The notes below the pieces were generated by a model. It was not told the DNA's origin, made no database searches, and saw nothing but the letters and a program-made list of their open reading frames with translations. This document shows positions 7,813-16,600 of a stretch of 64,000 nucleotides of DNA, one piece after another. The stretch comes from Sphingopyxis bauzanensis (lineage in GTDB: Bacteria > Pseudomonadota > Alphaproteobacteria > Sphingomonadales > Sphingomonadaceae): positions 801,054 to 865,053 of the forward strand of contig NZ_NISK01000001.1 of the NCBI RefSeq assembly GCF_002205675.1. The letters are read 5' to 3'. The position numbers and the translations under genes were made by a program. How positions within the stretch are numbered: the first letter of the stretch is position 1; every line of letters starts with the position of its first letter.

Positions 7813-9906
7813 TTATAACCGCTCCGCCTGCACCACCGTGTCCGACGCGCGCAGCGCTGACAGGATCCGCATAACATGGTGGACGTCGCGCACTTCGACG
7901 ACGACGTCATAGGTGTGAAAACCGCCCTCGCGGTTCGACAGCCGCAAATTGGTGATGTTCGCTGAATTGGCGGCCAAAATGCCCGACATTTCGGCCAGCG
8001 TGCCGGGTTCGTTGAGGATGACGATGCACAGCCGCGCGTTGCCGCCCTCGCTGTCCTCCTGCCAGCGCAGGTCGATCCAGTCGGCATCCACCCCGTCGGC
8101 CAGGCTGGGGCAGTCGATGACATGCACCTCGATCCCCTCGCCCGGGCGCGCCAGGCCGACGATACGGTCGCCGGGGACGGGGTGGCAGCAATCGGCGAGC
8201 TGGTACGCGACGCCCGGAGTCAGTCCGGCGATCGACACCGCGGCGCCCTGTCCAAACTTGCCGGGCTTGGCTTTCATTTCGGCGGTAATGCCGGGAACCA
8301 GCGCTTCGAGCACCATATTGTCGGTCAGCCGCTGCTTGGCGATCGCGACATAGAGCGCGCTGTCATCGTCAAGCTTGAGCCGCTTCAGTGCCGCGCTGCG
8401 CGCCTTGTCGCCGACCTTGTTCGGCAGGCGCAGCGCAATTTCGTCGTACATCTTGCGGCCCAGCGCGGCGAGCTCGACCTTTTCCTTCGACCGCACATGG
8501 CGGCGAATCGCGGCGCGAGCCTTGCCGGTGACGGCGAAACCTAGCCAAGTCGGCTGCGGCGTCTGTTTGTCGGATGAGAGAATTTCGACAGTGTCGCCAT
8601 TGGCGAGCTGCGTCCGGAGCGGAACCAGCCGACCATTGACCTTGGCGCCCACGGTGCGGTCACCCAGCCCGGTGTGGACGGCGTAGGCAAAGTCGACTGG
8701 GGTCGCACCTTTGGGCAGCTGGTGCAGGCTGCCCTTTGGGGTGAAGGCAAAGATGCGATCCTGGTACATCGCGATGCGCGTGTTTTCGAGGAACTCCTCG
8801 GCATCGTGCGTCTGTTCGAGAATCTCGATCAGGTCGCGGATCCAGCCCGCCTGACCGTCAGGGGCGGCGCCGCCCTGCTTGTACGCCCAGTGGGCGGCGA
8901 AGCCGAATTCGGACTGTTGGTGCATACCCAGGCTGCGGATCTGGATCTCGATCCGCATATTCTGCTGGTGCATGATCGTCGTGTGCAGCGACTTGTAGCC
9001 ATTGCGCTTGGGGGTCGAGATATAATCCTTGAAGCGGCCGGGGACCATTTTCCATTTGCGGTGGATCAGCCCGAGCGCGGCATAGCAATCGGCGTCGGTC
9101 GGGGTGACGATGCGAAATGCGATGATGTCGGTGACCTGTTCGAAACTGACATGGCGTTCCTGCATCTTGCGCCAGATCGAATAAGGATGTTTTTCGCGCC
9201 CCGAGATCTCGGCCTCGATTCCCGCGGCGGCGAGCAGTTCTTTGAAGTCGCGGCTGATCCCGGCGACCTTGTCCTTGCCCCCGGCGGTCAGCTTCGCGAG
9301 ACGGCCGGTGATTGTCGCATAGGCTTCGGGCTCAAGCTCGCTGAACGCCAGCAACTGCATCTCGCGCATATATTCGTACATGCCGATCCGCTCGGCGAGC
9401 GGGGCATAGATATCCATCGTCTCCTTGGCGATGCGCCGCCGCTTTTCCGGGTTCTGGATAAAATGCAGCGTGCGCATATTGTGCAGCCGGTCGGCGAGCT
9501 TGACCAGCAGCACCCGAATATCGTCCGACATCGCGAGGAGGAATTTGCGCAGATTTTCAGCAGCACGCTCATTCTCGGTCTGCGCTTCGATCTTGCTGAG
9601 CTTGGTCACCCCGTCGACCAGCCGCGCGACATCGGCGCCGAACAAGCGTTCGATCTCGTCGGGGGTAGCCAGCGTGTCCTCCAGCGTGTCGTGGAGCAGC
9701 GCAGTAACGATTGTCTCGCAATCGAGGTGGAGGTCGGTCAAAATCCCCGCGACTTCGACCGGGTGGCTGAAATAGGGATCGCCCGAGGCGCGTTTCTGGC
9801 TGCCATGCTTCTGGACGGTGAACACATAGGCGCGATTAAGCAGCGCCTCGTCGACGTCGGGATCATAAGCGCGTACGCGCTCGACAAGTTCATATTGACG
9901 CAGCAT
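7813..9906 (-). CDS. rsh: Bifunctional (p)ppGpp synthetase/hydrolase (Rsh)
   Basis: A 697-residue RelA/SpoT homologue controlling the stringent response. Domains in order are an HD hydrolase domain (SHPVEVAGIL near 50 and LLHDTLEDT near 72), the synthetase domain (YSIWRKMQERHVSFEQVTDI and NGYKSLHTT blocks between about 240 and 320), a TGS domain (IFAFTPKGSLHQLPKGATPVDFAY near 390) and a C-terminal ACT domain (ARLCIVILNEPGTLAEMSGIL). Intact catalytic motifs in both halves indicate a single bifunctional enzyme, as usual in alphaproteobacteria. The ATG at 9906 (MLRQYELV) was preferred over an upstream TTG. It is divergent from the glycosyltransferase gene. Confidence 0.96.
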   Translation of the reverse strand: MLRQYELVERVRAYDPDVDEALLNRAYVFTVQKHGSQKRASGDPYFSHPVEVAGILTDLHLDCETIVTALLHDTLEDTLATPDEIERLFGADVARLVDGVTKLSKIEAQTENERAAENLRKFLLAMSDDIRVLLVKLADRLHNMRTLHFIQNPEKRRRIAKETMDIYAPLAERIGMYEYMREMQLLAFSELEPEAYATITGRLAKLTAGGKDKVAGISRDFKELLAAAGIEAEISGREKHPYSIWRKMQERHVSFEQVTDIIAFRIVTPTDADCYAALGLIHRKWKMVPGRFKDYISTPKRNGYKSLHTTIMHQQNMRIEIQIRSLGMHQQSEFGFAAHWAYKQGGAAPDGQAGWIRDLIEILEQTHDAEEFLENTRIAMYQDRIFAFTPKGSLHQLPKGATPVDFAYAVHTGLGDRTVGAKVNGRLVPLRTQLANGDTVEILSSDKQTPQPTWLGFAVTGKARAAIRRHVRSKEKVELAALGRKMYDEIALRLPNKVGDKARSAALKRLKLDDDSALYVAIAKQRLTDNMVLEALVPGITAEMKAKPGKFGQGAAVSIAGLTPGVAYQLADCCHPVPGDRIVGLARPGEGIEVHVIDCPSLADGVDADWIDLRWQEDSEGGNARLCIVILNEPGTLAEMSGILAANSANITNLRLSNREGGFHTYDVVVEVRDVHHVMRILSALRASDTVVQAERL

Positions 9907-10033
9907 TGCGACCAATGTCGTTCATGTCGGCCCAATTGCAATGCGAAATCTGATTGCGCGCGTCGCCTGTGCGTTAGCAACTTTGGTAAAGGCGATTGGA
10001 AGCTTCGGTCGTCGCGGTTAGGACAAGTGCCTG

Positions 10034-10918
10034 ATGGGGACCGATACGCTCGATTCGACCACGTCGCCACGGGTGTCGATGGTGATGCCCGTGCACAATG
10101 GGGCGCGCTGGCTCGCCGAAGCGATAGACTCGGTGCTTGCGCAGGATTTTGCCGATTTCGAGCTCATTCTGGTCGATGACGCCTCGCGCGACGAATCGCC
10201 CGCGATCATGGCCGCCGCTGCCGCGCACGATCAACGCGTCCGGCTGTTGCAGCTCGATACCAATGTCGGCCTGCCTGCAGCGCTCAATGCGGGCTTTGCG
10301 TTGGCGCGCGGCGCGTTTCACAGCTGGACCTCGGACGACAATTTGCTGCGGCCACAAATGCTCGGCCGCCTCGTCGAGACGCTCGACGCGCATCCGGAAG
10401 CCGACATCGCACACGCCGCCTTCACCCTGATCGACGAACATGGCGCGGAACTGGGACAGTCAAAAGCTGGTCCGGTCGAGCGGCTTCTGCTCGGTAATAA
10501 TATCGGCGCCTGCTTCCTGTATCGCGCTCGTGTGACCCAAGCGTTGGGCGGGTATGACGTCGATCTGTTCGGCGTCGAAGACTATGATTTCTGGCTGCGC
10601 GCGGCCCGGCAATTCGGCTTTGTCACTCTCGATGAAGATCTTTATCTCTATCGCAAGCATGGCGGCAGCCTGACCAACCAGCGCGGTGACGCGATTCAGG
10701 CGCTCACGGCGCAGATCGTCGAGCGCGCCCTTCCCGACACGCTGCCGCCGCGCCGACGTAGCGAAATATTGCTTGGGCTGGTGCTGCGCAGCCACTGGCG
10801 CTGGCGCGGTGATCTCGTGCTCCGCGCTTTCCAGGCTGATCCCTGGCATGTCGCCAGCCGCTTGCTGACACTCACGCGCTGGTGGGTTATCGTGGCGCGT
10901 AACCGGATCACGTCCTGA
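10034..10918 (+). CDS. Family 2 glycosyltransferase
   Basis: A 294-residue cytoplasmic GT-A fold transferase. VSMVMPVHNGARWLAEAIDSVL near the N-terminus and ELILVDDASRDES form the nucleotide-sugar-binding half. The metal-binding acidic motif is SWTSDDN near residue 98, in place of DXD. GVEDYDFWLRA near 180 is the ED-containing acceptor-side motif of GT2 enzymes. There are no membrane segments. The gene stands alone between divergent rsh and an HxlR regulator, so substrate and acceptor cannot be inferred from neighbours. A role in envelope polysaccharide or glycolipid synthesis is only a guess. Confidence 0.85.
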   Translation: MGTDTLDSTTSPRVSMVMPVHNGARWLAEAIDSVLAQDFADFELILVDDASRDESPAIMAAAAAHDQRVRLLQLDTNVGLPAALNAGFALARGAFHSWTSDDNLLRPQMLGRLVETLDAHPEADIAHAAFTLIDEHGAELGQSKAGPVERLLLGNNIGACFLYRARVTQALGGYDVDLFGVEDYDFWLRAARQFGFVTLDEDLYLYRKHGGSLTNQRGDAIQALTAQIVERALPDTLPPRRRSEILLGLVLRSHWRWRGDLVLRAFQADPWHVASRLLTLTRWWVIVARNRITS

Positions 10919-10969
10919 CGCAATCTAGCGCGCGCGCCGGTCGCGTTTGCCGTAGCGGCAATCTATCCC

Positions 10970-10984
10970 GTTGCGAAACGCAAC
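10970..10984. promoter_or_regulatory. Short palindrome upstream of the HxlR gene
   Basis: GTTGCG-AAA-CGCAAC is a perfect 6-bp inverted repeat with a 3-base spacer, 55 bases before the HxlR start. A further half-site-like TTGCGTTA lies at about 11021. It is a candidate autoregulatory operator; no binding site is known for this protein. Confidence 0.3.
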
Positions 10985-11038
10985 GCAGGCCCTATATTTT
11001 TTTGGTGCGGCGGCTGATTTTGCGTTAGGGCTTGGGTT

Positions 11039-11560
11039 ATGGGAAAATTACGCGAAGTCTTGAACGACATGGACGGGGGCAATTGCGCCCTGCCGCTGGC
11101 GCTGGAAGCGATGGGTGAACGCTGGTCGTTCATGATCCTGCGCGCGGCCTTTAACGGCGTCCATCATTTCGAGGAATTTCAGCAGGAACTGAACATCGCG
11201 CGCAACATATTGTCGAACCGGCTGTCACGGCTGGTCGACCACGGCATCATGGCGCGCGAAGTGATGACCGAAGACCGCCGCAAGGTGCGTTACCAGCTGA
11301 CCCAAAAGGGCATCGAACTGTTGCCCGCGATGATCGCGCTGCGCCAATGGGGCGAAAAATGGGGCGCCGGCGTGCCGTCTACCCCGGTGCTGGTCGATGC
11401 GCGCGACGAACAGCCGATCGGGCCGGTGACGCTGACCGCGCACGATGGCCGCGTGATCAACTACAAGGAATTGTTGTGGAAGCATCGCGCCGAACTTCAG
11501 CCGCTCGGTCAGGCGCGGGTCCGCGCCGAGGGTGGACTGGCGCCGGTGGCCGCCGAATGA
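11039..11560 (+). CDS. HxlR-family winged-helix transcriptional regulator
   Basis: A 173-residue DNA-binding protein. NCALPLALEAMGERWSFMILR near residues 15-35 carries the conserved Cys and GxRW motif of HxlR regulators, followed by FEEFQQELNIARNILSNRLSRLVDHGIM, the recognition helix region, and the RKVRYQLTQKGIEL wing. HxlR proteins often sense thiol-reactive or electrophilic stress through the N-terminal Cys. The C-terminal 60 residues extend beyond the minimal domain. The next gene starts 64 bases downstream in the same direction, so this may be the first gene of an operon with the LytS/LytTR pair. Confidence 0.88.
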   Translation: MGKLREVLNDMDGGNCALPLALEAMGERWSFMILRAAFNGVHHFEEFQQELNIARNILSNRLSRLVDHGIMAREVMTEDRRKVRYQLTQKGIELLPAMIALRQWGEKWGAGVPSTPVLVDARDEQPIGPVTLTAHDGRVINYKELLWKHRAELQPLGQARVRAEGGLAPVAAE

Positions 11561-11624
11561 CCGGCCGCGCCGGTATGCATCTTCGCGCGCGGAGCCGCTG
11601 ACCATCTCCACCCTACGGACCCCC

Positions 11625-12749
11625 ATGCCGCTGTTTCGCCTGTCTTCGCCGGGGCCTTTTTTCGACAATAAGGTCCGCGCCTTCTGGAATCTTCAGATAT
11701 TGGGCTGGGCCGCGTGGCTCGGCCTGCGTGGGGTGTCGGGGCTCGCCAATGGACAACCTCTCACCTTCTTGGTCCCGCAGACGATTTCGGCGATCACCGG
11801 CTTCTCGCTCTCGCTCATCCTTGCGGTGTGCTACCGCGCATTGATCAGCCGCCGACCGCTGCTGATGTGGGGGGTCAGTTTTGGCCTGTCGGGCATCGCT
11901 ACCGCACTATGGGCGTTTATCGATGCCTGGGTTGCGCAGATCCAGAATCCGAACAGCGAAGCGGGGTTTACCAGCCTGCTGCTTGGCGCGGTCTATATCG
12001 ACGCGACCTCGCTCGCGGCATGGTCGGCGCTCTATTTCGCGATCAACTATTTCCTCCAGCTTGAGGAACAGAATGACCGCGTTATCCGGCTCGAAGCGCA
12101 GGCAGCCTCGGCGCAGCTCGCGATGCTGCGTTATCAGCTCAACCCGCATTTTCTGTTCAACACGCTGAACAGTATTTCGACGCTGGTGCTGCTCAAACAG
12201 ACCGAGCCCGCCAATGCCATGCTGTCGAGGCTGTCAGCTTTCCTGCGCTACACGCTCGCCAATGAACCCACCGCGCAGGTCACGCTGGCGCAGGAGATCG
12301 AGACGCTGAAACTCTATCTCGACATCGAAAAAATGCGTTTCGAAGAGCGGCTGCGCCCCCATTTCGCTATCGACCCGGTGGTTGCACGCGCCCGATTGCC
12401 CTCGCTGCTGCTGCAACCTTTGGTCGAAAACGCGATCAAATATGCGGTCACGCCGCAGGAAGACGGCGCCGATATAACGATTTCGGCACAGCTGGCCGGT
12501 CAAAATGTTCGGATTACCGTGTCCGACACCGGGGCGGGATTGTCAGCCGACCGCGCGGACCCCACCACGGGCCTTGCAACGGAATCGACCGGCGTGGGTT
12601 TAGCCAATATCAGGGACCGTCTGGCGCAGGCTTTCGGCGACCAGCACCGGTTCGATGCCCAACGCGGCGCTGATGGCGGGTTCACGGTGATTATCGAGTT
12701 TCCGTTTCAGCCCGATGGGCAAATGACGATTGGAACCGAACGAACATGA
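11625..12749 (+). CDS. LytS/YehU-type sensor histidine kinase
   Basis: A 374-residue membrane kinase. Four hydrophobic segments fall between about residues 18 and 150. A short coiled region (LEEQNDRVIRLEAQAASAQLAMLRYQ) leads into the His_kinase domain, with LNPHFLFNTLNSIS carrying the phospho-accepting His. The ATPase part shows PLVENAIKYAV (N box), VSDTGAGLS (G1 box) and GVGLANIRDRL (G2 box). This is the compact kinase class that pairs with LytTR regulators. The input signal is unknown. The chosen ATG at 11625 begins a normal membrane-protein N-terminus; upstream in-frame codons overlap the HxlR gene. Its end overlaps the regulator gene by 4 bases. Confidence 0.9.
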   Translation: MPLFRLSSPGPFFDNKVRAFWNLQILGWAAWLGLRGVSGLANGQPLTFLVPQTISAITGFSLSLILAVCYRALISRRPLLMWGVSFGLSGIATALWAFIDAWVAQIQNPNSEAGFTSLLLGAVYIDATSLAAWSALYFAINYFLQLEEQNDRVIRLEAQAASAQLAMLRYQLNPHFLFNTLNSISTLVLLKQTEPANAMLSRLSAFLRYTLANEPTAQVTLAQEIETLKLYLDIEKMRFEERLRPHFAIDPVVARARLPSLLLQPLVENAIKYAVTPQEDGADITISAQLAGQNVRITVSDTGAGLSADRADPTTGLATESTGVGLANIRDRLAQAFGDQHRFDAQRGADGGFTVIIEFPFQPDGQMTIGTERT

Positions 12750-13552
12750 CGATCAGAACCATCCTGGTGGATGATGAGAAACTGGCTACCCAGGGCCTGC
12801 AACTGCGGCTGGAACCGCATACCGATGTCGAAATCGTCGACACCGCGCAAAATGGTCGCGAGGCGATCCGCAAGATCAAGACCCACAAGCCCGATCTGGT
12901 GTTCCTCGACATCCAGATGCCGGGCTTCGACGGATTTTCGGTGATTCAGGGACTGATGGAGGTCGAACCGCCGCTGGTCGTGTTTGTCACCGCTTACTCG
13001 GATCATGCGATCCGGGCCTTCGAAGCGCAGGCGGTCGATTATCTGGTCAAGCCGGTCGAGCCCGAGCGGCTCGCCGACGCGCTCGATCGGGTGCGCCAGC
13101 GCCTCACCGAGAAGCGCGGCGTGGCCGAGGTCGAACGGTTGAAAACGGTTCTCGCCGAGGTCGCTCCCGATGCAGTCGATGATTATGACGCCGAAACGCA
13201 GCCGGATGCGCATGCCGCCGACCGCTATGAAAAGATGATCAACATCAAGGATCGCGGCCAGATCTTCCGCGTCGATGTCGACAGCATCGAACGCATCGAT
13301 GCCGCGGGCGATTATATGTGCATCTACACTGCCGACAACAGCCTGATCCTGCGCGAGACGATGAAGGATCTGGAAAAACGGCTCGACCCGCGCAACTTCC
13401 AGCGTGTCCACCGTTCGACGATCGTCAACCTGTCACAGGTCAAGCAGGTCAAGCCGCACACCAACGGAGAATGTTTTCTGGTGCTCGGATCGGGCGCACA
13501 GGTGAAGGTGAGCCGTAGCTATCGCGACGTGGTGGCAAGGTTCGTTCACTAG
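12746..13552 (+). CDS. LytTR-family response regulator
   Basis: A 268-residue regulator, partner of the kinase encoded immediately upstream (ATGA overlap). The receiver domain starts TIRTILVDDEKLA, has the phospho-accepting Asp in LVFLDIQMPGFDG near residue 54, and the conserved Lys in VDYLVKPVEP near 105. A 40-residue linker leads to the C-terminal LytTR DNA-binding domain (DRGQIFRVDVDSIERIDAAGDYMCIY ... FQRVHRSTIVNLSQVKQ). LytTR proteins bind direct repeats and commonly control envelope or surface functions. It converges on the multihaem operon, but nothing in the sequence shows that it regulates it. Confidence 0.93.
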   Translation: MTIRTILVDDEKLATQGLQLRLEPHTDVEIVDTAQNGREAIRKIKTHKPDLVFLDIQMPGFDGFSVIQGLMEVEPPLVVFVTAYSDHAIRAFEAQAVDYLVKPVEPERLADALDRVRQRLTEKRGVAEVERLKTVLAEVAPDAVDDYDAETQPDAHAADRYEKMINIKDRGQIFRVDVDSIERIDAAGDYMCIYTADNSLILRETMKDLEKRLDPRNFQRVHRSTIVNLSQVKQVKPHTNGECFLVLGSGAQVKVSRSYRDVVARFVH

Positions 13553-13586
13553 GACGCTCGCCCTAAGCGACCGCTAACATTTGCAA

Positions 13587-13611
13587 GTGGTCCCGCCAAG
13601 GCGGGGGCCAC
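13587..13611. terminator. Probable bidirectional terminator between convergent genes
   Basis: GTGG-TCCCGCC-AA-GGCGGGGG-CCAC forms a near-perfect hairpin in the 90-base gap between the LytTR gene and the decahaem gene. On the plus strand it is followed by GGCTGGTTTTGG, a weak T tract. Confidence 0.5.
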
Positions 13612-13642
13612 GGCTGGTTTTGGTCGTTACCCGCCTTCGCCA

Positions 13643-16600
13643 TCAGTTCGCGTAAACCAGCGGCGGGCGCCACGCGTCCTGATCGACCTCGTCGCGGACC
13701 TTGTACACCAGCCCCTTGCTGTTGAGGAACAGCTTCTCCATTTCAGGCCGGGTGAACGGTCGCGATCCGAGACGCCCGAACACCGCCATCTGGCCGCCGG
13801 TTTCGTCGACCCCGCGGTCGCGGTCTAGCCCCTTCGACAGCGCGAGCGCGGGCGATGGGGTTTTGGCCCAGGCGATCAGTTCGGGGGTCGGTTTGGGCGA
13901 GAAGCCGTAGAGGCCGGGGTTGTCGGGGCTGGTCAGCTGGATCACCTTGATGCCGCCGCGCCCGTCGGCGACATAACCGAATAGCGACGCGTTGGTCGAG
14001 GCGACGATAACGTCCTCGGCGTCGGTCATTGCACCGCCAAAGGTCAGCCCCGGCCAGACGATCGGCGCCGCGGGGCGGGTTACATCGACGATGACGAGGC
14101 CGTCGGCCTTCGCCGCGACATACATATAGGTGCGTGCCAGGTAGATTTTGCGCGCATTGGCGAGGCGGACGGTCCCCTCCGGCACCGCGACCGGCACCGC
14201 CAGATTGGTGACGTCGAACAGCTTCACCCCCTCGGCGTCGGTGACCCACAGGTAGCGGAACTGCACCGCACTGGCGCGCGCGTCAGTCAGCGGCAGTTGC
14301 GCGGTCACCTTGGGTGCAAGCGGCGTTGAGAGGTCGAGCACGACCAGTCCGGCGTCGGTGGTGATATAGGCCATGCTTCCCGCCAGCGTGACATGCCGCG
14401 CCCCCGCCAGTACATTGCCCTCGTTCCACGTCAGCGCGCGCGTCAGTTTGTTGTTGCGCAATTCGCCGTCGGCCATCGTGTCAATGTCGACGAGCACCAG
14501 TCCCTCGACGCTGTCGGTGATGACGGCGTAGCGGTAGATGTCGTGCATCACCTGTTCGTGGTTCTCGGGGAAATTCTTGACGATATTCTCGTTGCGGCTG
14601 ACGCTGATCGGCTGCGTCGTTGCGATTGCCATGCAGGTCGCATTCTTCGTCTTCACATGCGTGTCATGGCCGAGCGCCGAGAACGGCGCGCGGATGATGC
14701 GTTCGGAGAAACCCTTGTTGCCGATCGACGCGACGTCATAGATACGAAAGCCGCCGCGTCCTTCGGCAACGAACATATATTCGCCGCGCTGTTGGAGGCA
14801 ATTGACCCGGCCGCTGGTGTCCTGGACGATATTCTCAAACTCTTCGAGCGCCTGCGTTTCGCCCGATCCCTTTTTGTCGAAGGTCTTGCCGCGCACCCAT
14901 TTCTTGAGCTCGCGGCCGTTCTGGTCGACGTGCAGCTTCCAGTAGTCGGGATAGCTATATTTGTGGAGGTAGCTGCCGATCACCGCCTGCGGCTCGTCCC
15001 ATTCGGTGACGCGGGTGGCCTGGAAACCATCTTCCATTCCCGACCAGACGTTGAGGCCGACGAAGTTTACGAAGTTGGTGCCGAGTAACATCAGCTGCGA
15101 CATGATCGCATTATTGTCGTCACTCGCCGACACGTGGCAGTCGCTGCACTGCTTGGTTTCGGAACGGCGCACGGTGTGCGGGAAATGTGGCGCGAAGGCC
15201 TGGCTTGAATAACCCGCCGACGAGATCGGCGGCTGCTGCACATAGATACGCTCGCGGTTGATGTTGGTCGACGACAAGATCAGCGCCGAGGTCGATCGGA
15301 CGGGCGTGATGATGCCGCGGACCTCGCCGTTCGGACCGGGTTCGCCGGGCTTGGTCAGCTGGTGCCGGCCAAGCTGGAACATCTCATCGCGCGCCACTTG
15401 CGGGTTGTAGGTCGCGAAGTTGCGTGTCTCCTCGCCCTCGAAATGGTGCATCTTGGTTTTCCAGTTTGCCTCGATCGGCAAATGGCAACCGCCGCAGCTC
15501 GTCGTCCACGACAGGTGGCAGGTAAAGCAGGTCAGCTTGTCGTCGCCATGCGCGCGGTCTTCCTTCGCGACCCCCGGCCCCCACTCAAACTTGCCGTCGT
15601 CGCTGCCCGCGCGCGCCATCAGCTTGGCGCGCGCCGCCTTGGCGTTGAAATGCGGCCCCGGCGTCACCGCCTGCTTGACCAGGCTGACCTGCCATTCGAG
15701 CTTGGGATCGACGATCGAGCGCTGGATCAGCCCGATCACCTCGGCATCGTCATTATACTGGAATTCGAAGCGGCGCCGTCCGTCGGGGTTACGCAGCAGC
15801 GCGAGATTGTTGCCCTGCGGCCGCGCCGCGACGTTCGACGTGAGCAAGTTGGGGAAGGCGTCGGCAGTGCCGTGGCAATCCTTGCAGCTGATCTCGACCG
15901 CATTGGCCACTTCGCCCTGGATATAGCCATTGCCATGGCTGTCCTGCGCGAAGTGGCAATCGGCGCATTGCATCCCCTTTTCGGCGTGGATGTCCATCAT
16001 ATGGACCGACTTGCCGGGGTTGATACCGGGCGGCACGAACTTGCCTTCGACCCCCGGTTTGCCGGGATCGGCGCTCGACAGGCACAGGTCGCGCTCCTTG
16101 GGATCGGTGTAATAGCTGCAGCTTTTGCGCCATTTTTCGGGATCCCGGGGGTCGATGATGTTCGCGGTATCGGTGCCGTAGGTCGACATATTGCCGTCGG
16201 CGCTGAGCAGATTGCCATTGCGGTCGCGCTTGAAGATGCCGCGGAAGTTCCAGCCATGGCCGTGATAATCGGCGAACTGTGTATCCTTGTTGCTGTCGTT
16301 GACGTCATAGACGTCGCGCAGAAACTCGACGTCGGCCCATAGTCCGCGCGTCGCCGCGGCCTCGGGGTTGCGTTCGAGCACCGCATGCGCCTCGGCCGCG
16401 GTCGGATAGCGCTGCTGCTTGTACTTTTTCTGATAGTCCTCGTCGCTCATCCCCGGCGGGCGCGGCGCGCTATTGTCGGGGCCGGGCCACATCTGAGGCG
16501 CGTCGGATTCATAATCCCACATCGTGTAGCCGAGATACGAGTTCAGGAAGATGTTCGGCTGGTGCATGTGGCACGTCATGCACTGCGAGGTCGGGATCGC

